A program made the translations under genes and the position numbers. Shown here piece by piece: positions 52,573-61,646 of a stretch of DNA of 64,000 bases. Source of the stretch: Sedimentitalea sp039941015 (lineage in GTDB: Bacteria > Pseudomonadota > Alphaproteobacteria > Rhodobacterales > Rhodobacteraceae). The stretch lies in NCBI RefSeq assembly GCF_039941015.1, contig NZ_JBDVFI010000094.1. One strand, 5' to 3'. The notes under the pieces are model-generated. The model searched no databases and had not been told where the DNA came from. It was given only the letters and a program-made list of their open reading frames with translations. How positions within the stretch are numbered: position 1 is the first letter of the stretch; each line of letters begins with the position of its first letter.

Positions 52573-53685
52573 ATGGCCAAGATCACGCGCGTAGAACTTC
52601 AGATGATCGAGCTTGTTCCCAAGGTAAAACGGGTCGACGCCATCCAGACATTTGTCAGTCAGGAAACGCCGTTTGTCACGATCTACGACAGCGACGGAGC
52701 CATCGGAACCGGGTACAGCTATACAATCGGCACCGGTGGCCCGTCGGTCATGGCGCTGTTGGAGCATACGCTTGCCCCCGCCCTGATCGGGCAAGACGCC
52801 GACAGGATCGAAGGCATTTGGCGCTATCTGCTGTTCAAGACCCATGCAACGGCGGTCGGCGCGATCACCTCTCTGGCGCTCGCCGCGATCGATACGGCAC
52901 TGTGGGACCTAAAGTGCAAAAAGGCGGGCCTGCCGCTCTGGAAAGCCGCCGGAGGATCGCGCGAACACATCCCGCTCTACACCACCGAGGGCGGCTGGCT
53001 GCACCTCGAAACGCAGGCTTTGGTCAGCGACGCGCTCGAGATGCAGGAACGGGGCTTTCGCGGTTCCAAGATCAAGATCGGCTGCGAGCATATCAGCCAG
53101 GACGCCAAGCGGCTGGAAGCCGTGCGCGCCGCCGTTGGTGACAGTTACGAAATCATGACAGACGGCAATCAGGGGTTCACCCTGTCCGAGGCAATCCGTC
53201 GGGCGCGATTGCTTGAAGAATACGGCATCGGCTGGTTCGAGGAACCCATGCCAGCGGATGACGTGACGGCCCATGTCGAACTGTCGCGACGAACCTCGGT
53301 GCCGATTGCCGTTGGCGAAAGCATGTATTCCATGAGCCAGTTCAAGGATTATCTGCAACATGGTGCGGCATCCATCGTACAGGTCGACGTGGCGCGGATT
53401 GGCGGCATTACACCATGGCTCAAGGTGGCGCATCTGTCAGAGGCGTTCAATGTCATGGTCTGCCCGCACTTTCTAATGGAGCTGCATTTGTCACTGGTGT
53501 GCGCAGTGCCAAATGCAAAATGGCTCGAATACATCCCGCAGCTTGACAGCGTCACCAATGCACCCATGCAGATCACTGATGGCGTGGCCATTCCATCGCA
53601 GGAACCCGGTCTCGGTATCGACTGGGACAAGGACGCCATCGCCGCCAAATCGCTGATGTTCGCCACGATCGACGGAGAGACCTGA
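52573..53685 (+). CDS. Enolase-superfamily acid-sugar dehydratase (mandelate racemase group)
   Basis: A 370-residue enzyme with an N-terminal capping domain and a barrel. Catalytic residues of the mandelate-racemase subgroup are visible: K-x-K in GSKIKIGC (near residue 165), Asp in MTDGNQG, Glu in WFEEPM, Glu in VGESMYS, and His in VCPHFLMELHLSL. It should abstract the alpha proton of an acid sugar and dehydrate or epimerise it. It is distinct from the L-fuconate dehydratase encoded two genes later, so the operon handles either two acid sugars or two isomers. It starts 3 bases after the ATPase stop. Confidence 0.9.
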   Translation: MAKITRVELQMIELVPKVKRVDAIQTFVSQETPFVTIYDSDGAIGTGYSYTIGTGGPSVMALLEHTLAPALIGQDADRIEGIWRYLLFKTHATAVGAITSLALAAIDTALWDLKCKKAGLPLWKAAGGSREHIPLYTTEGGWLHLETQALVSDALEMQERGFRGSKIKIGCEHISQDAKRLEAVRAAVGDSYEIMTDGNQGFTLSEAIRRARLLEEYGIGWFEEPMPADDVTAHVELSRRTSVPIAVGESMYSMSQFKDYLQHGAASIVQVDVARIGGITPWLKVAHLSEAFNVMVCPHFLMELHLSLVCAVPNAKWLEYIPQLDSVTNAPMQITDGVAIPSQEPGLGIDWDKDAIAAKSLMFATIDGET

Positions 53686-54014
53686 TGCAACGCATGGGTA
53701 TGGTGATCGGGATCAAGCCCGACATGATCGAGAGCTATAAACGCTTGCACGCCGCAGTCTGGCCCGACGTTCTGGCGCAAATCGCGCACAGCAACATCCG
53801 CAACTACACCATCTTTCTGCGAGAGCCGGAGAATATGCTGTTTGGGTATTGGGAATATCACGGCACGGATTTTGACGGTGACATGGTACGCATGGCCGAA
53901 GATCCCAGAACCCGCGAATGGTGGGCCCACACCGACCCCTGTCAATCACCACTGGCCAGCCGCAAGGACGGCGAGCAATGGGCGATGATGCAAGAAGTCT
54001 TTCACACGGATTGA
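53685..54014 (+). CDS. L-rhamnose/L-fucose mutarotase (RhaM family)
   Basis: A 109-residue dimeric alpha/beta-barrel protein. RMGMVIGIKPDMIESYKRLHAAVWPDVLAQI includes the catalytic His in the LHAAVWP motif (residues about 22-28), and WEYHGTDFD plus EWWAHTDPCQ complete the family pattern. It interconverts sugar anomers, supplying the form needed by the aldose dehydrogenase. Its ATG overlaps the previous stop (TGATG). In this cluster the substrate is most likely L-fucose. Confidence 0.9.
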   Translation: MQRMGMVIGIKPDMIESYKRLHAAVWPDVLAQIAHSNIRNYTIFLREPENMLFGYWEYHGTDFDGDMVRMAEDPRTREWWAHTDPCQSPLASRKDGEQWAMMQEVFHTD

Positions 54015-54017
54015 AAC

Positions 54018-54074
54018 ATGACTCAGAATAATGGCCGGTTGAGCCATCAAAAGACACGCGAGGTTGCGTGCTGA
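54018..54074 (+). other. Possible 18-codon leader ORF before fucD
   Basis: An ATG at 54018 opens an 18-codon frame (MTQNNGRLSHQKTREVAC) that ends in a TGA sharing its A with the fucD ATG at 54074. It is too short for a family match. It may be a coupling leader for fucD or just sequence between genes. Confidence 0.25.
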
Positions 54075-55381
54075 TGACACGCATTACAGGTCTGACGACG
54101 CATGATCTGCGGTTTCCCACATCCGAGTCACTGGATGGGTCGGACGCGATGAACCCTGATCCGGACTATTCCGCGGCCTATGTGGTGCTGGAAACCGACG
54201 GGCCGCACCGGGGGCATGGACTGACATTCACCATCGGGCGTGGCAACGAAATCTGCATCGCGGCGATCAAGGCCACGCGCCACCTTCTGATCGGGCTGGA
54301 CCTCGACTGGATTTGCGAGGACATGGGACGTTTCTGGCGCCATGTCACCGGCGACAGCCAGTTGCGCTGGATCGGACCTGACAAGGGCGCGATCCATCTG
54401 GCGGCGGGCGCGGTGGTGAATGCGGTTTGGGACCTTTGGGCCAAGGAAGCGGGCAAACCAGTCTGGCAACTTGTCGCGGAGATGTCGCCCGAAGAGATCC
54501 TGAAGCTGATCGACTTTCGCTATCTGACCGACGTGTTGAGCAAGACCGAGGCCCTGGACATTCTGCGCGCCGGTGAACAGGGCAAGGCCGACCGAATCGC
54601 CAAACTGAAATCCGAGGGCTATCCCTGCTATACGACCTCCGCAGGGTGGCTGGGTTATCCGGACGAAAAGCTGCGCCGCCTTTGCCGGGAGGCCAAAGAG
54701 GCCGGTTTTACCCACACCAAGTTCAAGGTGGGCCGCGATCTGCAAGACGATATTCGCCGTCTGACCATCGCCCGTGAAGAACTGGGCGAGGACATGAACA
54801 TCATGATTGACGCCAATCAGGTCTGGGAGGTCGATCAGGCCATCGACTGGGTCAAGGAACTGGCGTTTGCCCGCCCCTTTTTCATCGAGGAACCCACCAG
54901 CCCCGACGATATTCTGGGCCACGCCAAAATCCGGCAAGGCGTCGCGCCGATCAAGGTCGCAACCGGTGAGATGTGTCAGAACCGGATCATGTTCAAACAG
55001 TTCATCGCCGCCGGTGCCATCGATATCGTTCAGATCGATGCCTGCCGCATGGGCGGTCTGAACGAGGTTTTAGCCGTGATGTTGATCGCGGCGAAATACG
55101 ACCTTCCGGTCTGGCCTCATGCCGGGGGCGTGGGGCTTTGCGAATATGTCCAGCACATGTCGATGATCGACTACGTCGCGATTTCGCGCGAAAAGGACGA
55201 CAAACGGATCGAATTTGTCGATCACCTGCACGAGCATTTTGTCGATCCCTGCAATGTCGAGAACGGCGCCTATCGCGCGCCGCAAGCGGCGGGTTTTTCT
55301 ATCGAAATGAAGGCCACCTCGATTGCAGCCTATGAATTTCGCGAAGCAAAGCCCGAATTGAACCCCAAGGAGCCGGCGTGA
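54074..55381 (+). CDS. fucD: L-fuconate dehydratase
   Basis: A 435-residue enolase-superfamily enzyme with the length of FucD (longer than most relatives). It dehydrates L-fuconate to 2-keto-3-deoxy-L-fuconate. Key parts are DLRFPTSESLDGSDAMNPDPDYS near the start, HTKFKVGRDLQDD with K-x-K, IMIDANQVWEVDQAIDW (Asp), PFFIEEPTSPDDI (Glu), VATGEMCQNR (Glu) and VWPHAGGVGLCEYVQHM (His). The ATG at 54074 matches the usual N terminus better than the GTG two codons earlier. Its stop overlaps the start of the aldo-keto reductase gene. Confidence 0.93.
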   Translation: MTRITGLTTHDLRFPTSESLDGSDAMNPDPDYSAAYVVLETDGPHRGHGLTFTIGRGNEICIAAIKATRHLLIGLDLDWICEDMGRFWRHVTGDSQLRWIGPDKGAIHLAAGAVVNAVWDLWAKEAGKPVWQLVAEMSPEEILKLIDFRYLTDVLSKTEALDILRAGEQGKADRIAKLKSEGYPCYTTSAGWLGYPDEKLRRLCREAKEAGFTHTKFKVGRDLQDDIRRLTIAREELGEDMNIMIDANQVWEVDQAIDWVKELAFARPFFIEEPTSPDDILGHAKIRQGVAPIKVATGEMCQNRIMFKQFIAAGAIDIVQIDACRMGGLNEVLAVMLIAAKYDLPVWPHAGGVGLCEYVQHMSMIDYVAISREKDDKRIEFVDHLHEHFVDPCNVENGAYRAPQAAGFSIEMKATSIAAYEFREAKPELNPKEPA

Positions 55382-56346
55382 TGCGTTTGAACAGAATCGG
55401 AAACACCGACGTCAAAGTCACCGAAATCTCATTCGGCTGCGCCAGCATCGGCAATCTCTACCGCGCGGCGACAGATCAGGCGGCGCAGGATGTGCTGCAA
55501 TACGCGTGGGACGCGGGCATCCGCTACTTTGACACGGCACCACGCTATGGTCGTGGATTGTCCGAGCAGCGTCTGGGGCAGTTTCTCTCGCATATGCCGC
55601 GCGACAGTTTCGTTGTCTCGACCAAAGTCGGGCGTATTCTGTCACCGGGCGCGCCGATAAAAGAGGCGGACGGGTTTGTCGATCCGCTTCCCAATGCTGT
55701 GCGCCATGATTATTCGGGCGACGGTCTCGAAGCGTCACTGGAACACAGCCTCGGGCTGATGCAGACCACATATGCCGATATCGTTTTTGTGCATGACATC
55801 GGCACTTACACCCACGGCGCGGACAATGCCGCGCATATGGAGGCCTTTCTGGGGTCAGGATACGAGCGTCTGGTGCGCCTAAAAGAGCAAGGCAAGATCC
55901 GGGCGTTCGGGCTGGGTGTGAACGAGAATCAGATCTGCATGGATGTGATGGACCACGGCCCCATCGACGTCATTCTGCTCGCCGGTCGATTGACCCTGCT
56001 TGACCGCAGCGCCGAACAGGAATTGACGGCTCGATGCCGCGCGCAGGGCACGAGCCTTGTTCTCGGAGGGGTGTTCAACTCGGGAATACTCGCGACTGGT
56101 GTGGTTGACGGCGCGACCTATGATTACGAACCAGCCTCGCCCGAAATCATCAAACAGGTCGCGGTGTTACAAGAAAAAGCCGGTCAGCTTGGCCTGCCCC
56201 TGGCCACAGCCGCCCTGCATTTTGCGCGTCGGCATGAGCTTACAGCATCGGTGCTGTTGGGGACAGCAAAGGTTTCGTCGCTACAGCGGAATTTTGCGGC
56301 ACTGAACACATCGGTTCCTGCGGAGTTTGATCAACACTTTGCATGA
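55381..56346 (+). CDS. Aldo-keto reductase, probable L-fucose/D-threo-aldose 1-dehydrogenase
   Basis: A 321-residue AKR. The catalytic tetrad is visible: Asp and Tyr in YFDTAPRYGRGLSEQRLG, Lys in VVSTKVGRI and His in VFVHDIGTYTHG. The segment GVNENQICMDVMDHGPIDVILLAGRLTLLD is typical of D-threo-aldose 1-dehydrogenases, which oxidise L-fucose to its lactone with NAD(P). With the lactonase and fucD it gives the first three steps of an oxidative L-fucose route. Last gene of the operon. Confidence 0.9.
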   Translation: MRLNRIGNTDVKVTEISFGCASIGNLYRAATDQAAQDVLQYAWDAGIRYFDTAPRYGRGLSEQRLGQFLSHMPRDSFVVSTKVGRILSPGAPIKEADGFVDPLPNAVRHDYSGDGLEASLEHSLGLMQTTYADIVFVHDIGTYTHGADNAAHMEAFLGSGYERLVRLKEQGKIRAFGLGVNENQICMDVMDHGPIDVILLAGRLTLLDRSAEQELTARCRAQGTSLVLGGVFNSGILATGVVDGATYDYEPASPEIIKQVAVLQEKAGQLGLPLATAALHFARRHELTASVLLGTAKVSSLQRNFAALNTSVPAEFDQHFA

Positions 56347-56432
56347 GGGCTCGCAAAGCGATGGCGCTTTGCACAATGATTAAATATCAAACGCTGTCAC
56401 GTGTCGGGATTTCACTTTGTCGCGTTGTTCCG

Positions 56433-57365
56433 TCAGCAGAGAGAGCAGCAATGGGCAACAATCAGCGCGGCGAGAACCCGGAACATGTGATGCAGACCAA
56501 CAAACGCAGAGTCGGTATTGACGGCAACCGCGATCAGCGACATTTCCGCAAGACCACCGGGTGCATAGGCCAGCAACAGCGCCAACGGGTCCCAGCCGGT
56601 GATCGTCACGACCAGCATGGCGACACCACTCGCGACGGCGATCTGAATTGTAACAACAGTGACGGCCAACCCCAATGACTATGCCAGCGCCGCCGGCGTT
56701 GTCCCGGCGAACCGGCTGCTCACGTTGATGCCGATAAAGATCTGGACCAGCACGGTGACAAAGTCTGGCATGGCAAATGTGGCAATCCCGCTCAGATGCA
56801 GCTGGCCGCCCACACACATCTGAGCAAGGACCAGCGGCGCAGGCACGCGCGTGAACCGATGGGCCAGTGGCCCGGGCGCGCCGGTCTTTCGCCATCCAAT
56901 CTGAACCAACCGAGAAGGAAGGGCATCACCAAGATCGTCAGCGCGATGCGCAGGGCATGCACGATGGACACACGGGTTTCATCCGTTCAGGCCTTGTCAG
57001 CAAGAAGGATCATCTCGGCGACCCCGCCGGGAATGGCACACAGAACGGCCGATAGTTTCTCAAAACCGCCAATCCTGCGCAGCGCCACATAGCCAACCAC
57101 AAACATGATCGCGAGCGCCAATAATAGACACAGGAGCGTCGTCCACAAGTCGGGGAACCACTGGACCAATTGCAACGTGATCGCGGCGCCCAGCATAGTC
57201 CCGACCAGGGTCCGGACGATCTGTTGAGCACTGCGGGGCAATTTGACCGGAACCTTGGCCAGCGAGGCGACCGTAGCTGCCAGCATCGCGTCGATTATCC
57301 ACGCCAACGGCATGCCGCTCAGCGACAAAAGCCAAACGCCGCCAGCCCGATCGTGAGAACGGCGG
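56433..57365 (-). pseudogene. Broken AbrB-family (ammonia-monooxygenase-like) membrane protein
   Basis: Fragments of one duplicated membrane protein follow each other on the minus strand. The first part (57328 to 56987: PLAWIIDAMLAAT, VRTLVGTMLGAAITLQLVQW, AVLCAIPGGVAEMILLADKA) ends at a TGA; the frame continues TDETRVSIVHALRIALTILVM, shifts near 56900, and goes on to AQMCVGGQLHLSGIATF, then an amber at 56679-56681, and ends GGLAEMSLIAVAVNTDSAFVGLHHMFRVLAALI at 56433. The N-terminal segment upstream of 57328 is also out of frame. At least four lesions make it non-functional. Confidence 0.85.
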
Positions 57366-57389
57366 GTCCGAATTATGCAGTCGCGATGT

Positions 57390-57863
57390 TCAAACCAGAT
57401 TCTTTACACTGTGCAGAACGCCATCGGCATCGCCGTAGATCCAGTCGCCCGGGGCAAAGGAGGCACCGCCGAAATGAACATCACACCCGACCTTGCCCCA
57501 GCCATCCTTGGCACTTTTGACCGACGAGGTCGCCAGCGCAAAGACCAGAGTGTCCATCGTGTCAATCTCGGCGCTGTCGCGGATCGCGGCGTTCAGAACC
57601 AGCCCCGCCCATCCGTTCTGGATCGCCAGTTCAGCCAACATATCCCCCAGCGTGGCGATACGGGTCGAACCACCGCCATTCACAACCAGCACCCTTCCCT
57701 CGCCCGGCGTTTCAAGCTGGGCACGGATAACGGTGTTGTCCTCAAAGCACTTCATCGTCTGGATCGGGGCCGCGAAATGCGCGGTTTTACCAATCCGGCG
57801 AAACGGCAGATGGACGAGGGCCAGATCGGCTGCGTGATTGTCGATAAGGTCTGCGGTTTTCAT
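57390..57863 (-). CDS. rraA: RraA-family protein (RNase E activity regulator A type)
   Basis: A 157-residue RraA-type protein, closer to true RraA than the one at 18.0-18.6 kb: TMKCFEDNTVIRAQLETPGEGRVLVVNGGGSTRIATLGD matches the RraA core (positions about 36-74). RraA binds RNase E and inhibits its action, while enzymatic relatives cleave oxoacids. The frame is intact although genes on both sides are broken. The start MKTADLIDN at 57863 lies 7 bases after the otnC stop; an upstream in-frame start would overlap otnC. Confidence 0.85.
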   Translation of the reverse strand: MKTADLIDNHAADLALVHLPFRRIGKTAHFAAPIQTMKCFEDNTVIRAQLETPGEGRVLVVNGGGSTRIATLGDMLAELAIQNGWAGLVLNAAIRDSAEIDTMDTLVFALATSSVKSAKDGWGKVGCDVHFGGASFAPGDWIYGDADGVLHSVKNLV

Positions 57864-57870
57864 ATTATCT

Positions 57871-58509
57871 TCACGTGGTTCCGAATGTGGATTTGAGTTT
57901 TGCAAGCTGCGCGGCGGTCGGGTACCGGGTCTCTTGCCCGCGCAAAGCCACCAGAAGCTTTGCGGTTTCCTCTAACTCTTCTGCCGCGCAAACTGCCGAT
58001 AACAGGTCTTTGCCCGAAACCACGGGTCCGTGATTTGCCAACAGCACCGCGCCGTATCGACCGTTTAACTCGCGGATCAATTCACCCGCCTTTGGGCCGC
58101 CGGGTCTCACATCTGGGACCAGCTTGACCGTACCCACGCGCATGACCACGTAGGGGGTCAGAGGCGGGATGCAGTCATCTGGATCGGTGTCTTCCAGACA
58201 GGACAGCGCCGTGGCCCATGTCGAATGCAGATGCACGACGGCACCCGCCTCGGGCCGGGTCTCGTAAAACGCCTGGTGCAAAGAGACCTCTTTTGTTGGC
58301 CGGTCACCGCCCACATGGGTGCCGTTTGCATCCAGCTTGCTGATCCGGTCGGGTTCGATCGCGCCAAGCGTCGATTTTGTTGGCATCATCAGCAGTCCGT
58401 CCGGCAATCGGGCCGAGACATTGCCCGCAGTCCCGACAGAGAACCCGCGATTGAACAACGAGGCGCAAAGCCGCGCCATCTGTTTCCTGATTTCCGCTTC
58501 GTTGCTCAT
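57871..58509 (-). CDS. otnC: 3-oxo-tetronate 4-phosphate decarboxylase
   Basis: A 212-residue class II aldolase-fold enzyme of the OtnC subfamily. It decarboxylates 3-oxo-tetronate 4-phosphate to dihydroxyacetone phosphate. Motifs: SVGTAGNVSARLPDGLLMMPTKS, the Glu of TKEVSLHQAFY, the metal ligands in AVVHLHSTWATALS, and LANHGPVVSGKDLL. Its start overlaps the otnK stop by ATGA. It is apparently intact, but the kinase that would make its substrate is frameshifted. Confidence 0.9.
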   Translation of the reverse strand: MSNEAEIRKQMARLCASLFNRGFSVGTAGNVSARLPDGLLMMPTKSTLGAIEPDRISKLDANGTHVGGDRPTKEVSLHQAFYETRPEAGAVVHLHSTWATALSCLEDTDPDDCIPPLTPYVVMRVGTVKLVPDVRPGGPKAGELIRELNGRYGAVLLANHGPVVSGKDLLSAVCAAEELEETAKLLVALRGQETRYPTAAQLAKLKSTFGTT

Positions 58510-59772
58510 GCCGATCCCTCCATGATGCGCAGCGCTTTGACATGGAAGTCGGGCGCACCAAAGTTGCCGGATTTCAGCGCCAGAGATACCGGAGCATCCG
58601 TCCCCAGCGACAGGACAGGAACCCCCGGATTAATCTCTGCACCGATCCGCATGGCAGGCGCGGCCAGTTCAGCGGCGACGGCCTGCGCCACCGCGCCCGA
58701 CGTTTCTCCGCCCGCGACCACATGACGGCGATACCCGCGCCGGATCAGGTCGCGCGCAGTCTCGGCAAACAGCGTGTCCAGTTTGTCAGCCACGGCCTCG
58801 CGACGAAATTCAGAATGGACCCGCCGCACCTCGTCCGGTGTTCCGGAGGAATAGATCAACGGCGCGTTTCCAGTATTGGCGGCAAAGAACGCCAACAGAT
58901 CCTGCTTGGTAACCCGACCCTCCATCGCGCCGGGAATGCCGAGCGCGAGTGTCGGATGTGCCTTTGCGTGAAGACCAATCTCTCCCCGCGTGGCACCAGA
59001 ACAGGATCCCGCGAGGATCGCCTCGGGGCCATCAACCAGCGATGCCGTGGGTGTGTTTGCCGTGGCCTGCACGGTGCGGATAAAGTTACGCGGCAAACCG
59101 AGGGCAATGCCCGAGCCGCCGGTCAACAACGGCGCATCCTGCATCGCCGCACCGAGGGTCAGCAGGTCTTCGTCAGTCACAGCGTCAGCAACGACAAATC
59201 GGTCCAGGGTCTCTGATATCGCTTTGAGTGCCGCTGTAGTGCCCGCAAGGATCGTCGGCAGGACGAGATGGCTAACATCGCTCTCGGTCTGATGCCGCAG
59301 CCAGCGCCGAATATCGGATTCGGTCATGGGCGTCAGCGGATGGTTCTGCATGCCGGGTTCATTCAGCAAGACATCCCCGACAAACAAGTGACCCTGATAG
59401 ACCGCTCGCCCCGTCGTCGGAAACGCCGGGCAAACCAGAACGCCCTTGGCATCAAGCGCATCGGCAAACGCGTCAGCAACGGGGCCGATGTTACCCGCAC
59501 GCGTGGAATCAAACGTCGAACAATATTTGGACAAGATCTGCTGGCAGCCCTGCGCCAACAACCATTCCAGCGCCGCGAGGCTCTCCCCGACCGCCTGATT
59601 AACGGGAGTGGAACGAAACGACACCGGCTTCGATCTCGCTGGATGCCGGGACCTTGGGTACGCCAGGGTATTGCGCGGTCTTCAGCCCCCCTTCGGCGCC
59701 TGCACCCTTGGCGAGGGTGTTTGCCACATCACTGCCACCGGTGAAATCATCCGCGATCACGCCAATCAGCAT
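58506..59772 (-). pseudogene. otnK: Frameshifted 3-oxo-tetronate kinase (four-carbon acid sugar kinase)
   Basis: The N terminus MLIGVIADDFTGGSDVANTL starts at 59772 and runs to about 59615 (ending EAGVVSFHSR then stop). The remaining kinase, from STPVNQAVGESLAALEWLLAQG through VCPAFPTTGRAVYQGHLFVG to RRHVVAGGETSGAVAQAV, is in another frame and ends at 58506. The change happens at about 59610-59622, where a small net deletion joins the conserved SR and PVNQAV segments. The larger part would still translate from a GTG at 59624 but lacks the N-terminal phosphate-binding fold. It overlaps the upstream racemase-like gene by 7 bases. Confidence 0.85.
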
Positions 59773-60452
59773 GGGTCGTCCTTTCCGCCACGTTCTATGC
59801 GCCTAAGCATTTGCGTGATCGCGGCTTGGGGACTGGTCAACACCGGAATGGTTGTGCGCTCGCGGGCAGCGTCCGCCGCAGAGGCCATGGAAAACTGCGC
59901 GAGCAGGATCACATCGGCCCCCTTGATACCGGCAACGCAGTCTGCGGTCAGCTGGCCATGGGTCGCCCCGTCCTCTGCCCGCTTGGCCACCAATGCTCCG
60001 TCGCAGAACACCGAAACGATTTTGGCGGTGCTCCTCCGCGCCTTGGCGGCCTCGGAAAACTCCTGCTCCAAACCCGCGACGACAGGTGGAAAGGTATAGA
60101 TCATCGCGATGCGGTGGCCATGTGAAAAGGCGGCGTCGAACATCGCCTCGTTGGGTTTCATCACCGGCACCGACGCCTCGGCACCGGCACGCTCGAACGC
60201 GGAGCCAAAGGCTGAACAGCACACCATCCGCACCGGCGGCAATAGCATAGCGGCTGAGACCAACAATCCGTCGGGAAAGGTCGGCAGTCAGTTCCGCCGT
60301 TTTCGCCCGATCCACTGAAAGCCCCTCTTCGAGTATCGACACGGTCTCGGCAGCGGGCCAGTGCGCCAGTGCGCCAGTGCCTCGATCGGTTCGATCGGCT
60401 CGATGGCAACGCGTGTCGCATGTATCAACGCGATGCGGGGTGGCTTAATCAT
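59766..60452 (-). pseudogene. Broken Asp/Glu-racemase-family gene
   Basis: The frame begins MIKPPRIALIHATRVAIEPI at 60452, is displaced at 60361-60376 by an 8-base tandem duplication, continues SILEEGLSVDRAKTAELTA in the next frame, and shifts again near 60215 at the conserved cysteine motif (expected VLFSCSAFGSAFERA; the sequence reads VLFSL in one frame and CCSAFGSAFERA in the other). The remainder MKPNEAMFDAAFSHGHRIAM and ILLAQFSMASAADA runs to 59766. Relatives include hydantoin and aspartate racemases and arylmalonate decarboxylases. Confidence 0.85.
60361..60376. repeat. 8-base tandem duplication inside a pseudogene
   Basis: GTGCGCCA occurs twice in direct succession (60361-60368 and 60369-60376). 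Removing one copy restores a continuous reading IEALAHWPAAETVSILEEG on the minus strand, so the second copy is the cause of the frameshift. Confidence 0.85.
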
Positions 60453-60532
60453 GTCAGTCTCCAAAAAACCGAGGACGCGCGCAGAGACACCGTCGCAGGG
60501 AGGTGCGGACGATCCGCGCATGGGGAGGATTT

Positions 60533-61602
60533 TCAGACAGCCACGGCCTCTGCAACAAAGCTACCGAAGGCATCAGTGTTCACGTTGCCGCCCAGGTCGC
60601 GGGTGCATTTATCCGGGTCGTCGATGACCGCATCCACATCCCTGGCAATGCAGTTGCCCGCATCCATCAGCATTTGCACCCCACGCTGTTCACCCAGCTA
60701 GGTCAGCACCATCGCCGCCGACAGGATCGAAGAGGTGCGGGTTGCTGCGTTCCGCCCGGCGATGTCCGGCGCCGAACCATGCTGCGCCTGTGCGCAACAC
60801 AAGCCGGTTTCGGTGTTGGCATTTACCGACCCCGCAAGGCCGAGCGAGCCGGACAGTTCCGATGCAAGATCGTAAAGGATATCGCCATATAAGTTGGTGG
60901 CCACCACAACATCATAGTTTTCCGGTTTGCGTACAACCAGTGCAGCAAAGGCGTCTACAATCAGCTCTTCTGTCTACGCCTCAGGGAAATCCTTGGCAAC
61001 CTCTCGGAAGCGTTCGAGAAAAAGCCCATCCGTCATCAGAAAGGAATTGGCCTTGTGAATTGCCGCCACCGTTTTTTGCGCTGCATCGCCAGCTTGAAGG
61101 CTTCACTACAGATGCGCATGGAGCCATGGCTCGTGATCTTGCGCACGAACAGCGCCATGTCAGGATCGGGCATCATCTCGCTCACACCTTTGAACATGTT
61201 GCGGTCAGGCTAAAAGCCCTTGGTCGCCTCGCGCATGATCACAAGATCTATCCCCGGTGCCTTGTTGGGAATGAAATCGCGGGTGCGTGCCGGACGCACG
61301 TTGGCATAAAGATCAAGGCCGATGCCGAACGCGGCAGAGACATTGCGCCCGCCTTCGACCACAGGTGGATAGTCCATATGCGATTGCGGGCCGAGGATTA
61401 CGCCGTCAAACTCTGTCCGGGCCCGCTCCAGGACCTCGTCGCGCAAGGTGACTCCGTGCTCTTTAAGGCTGGAAAAACCGGATGACTCTTCCTCGAATGC
61501 CAGGCCAAGATCGAAACGCTTGTTCGCTGCTTGGACGACCTCAAGCGCCGCCGCCATGATTTCGGGGCCGATACCATCGCACGGCAGGGCCATGATACGC
61601 AT
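60533..61602 (-). pseudogene. Broken isopropylmalate/tartrate-dehydrogenase-family gene
   Basis: The N-terminal third (61602 to 61210: RIMALPCDGIGPEIMAAALEVV, GVILGPQSHMDYPP, RPARTRDFIPNKAPGIDLVIMREATKGF) ends at an amber where relatives have Tyr (EGFYADRN). The frame continues PDRNMFKGVSEMMPDPDMAL and SHGSMRICSEAFKLAM, shifts after LAMQRKK, meets another amber after DFPEA, then reads VVATNLYGDILYDLASELSG and AAQAQHGSAPDIAGRNA, and a third amber follows SSILSAAMVLT. It ends near 60533. In related clusters such a dehydrogenase oxidises a four-carbon acid sugar, fitting otnK and otnC. Confidence 0.87.
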
Positions 61603-61646
61603 TCTTCTCTCCTTTGATCGGCCTGTTGGGCCAAAATGTGGTCGGA

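Noticed and set aside
27424..61212. Recurrent in-frame TAG codons in several genes, as if amber were read as an amino acid
   Set aside because: The same genes also carry TGA stops, frameshifts, deletions and a lost metal ligand, and intact neighbours do not use internal TAG. Ordinary pseudogene decay explains it.
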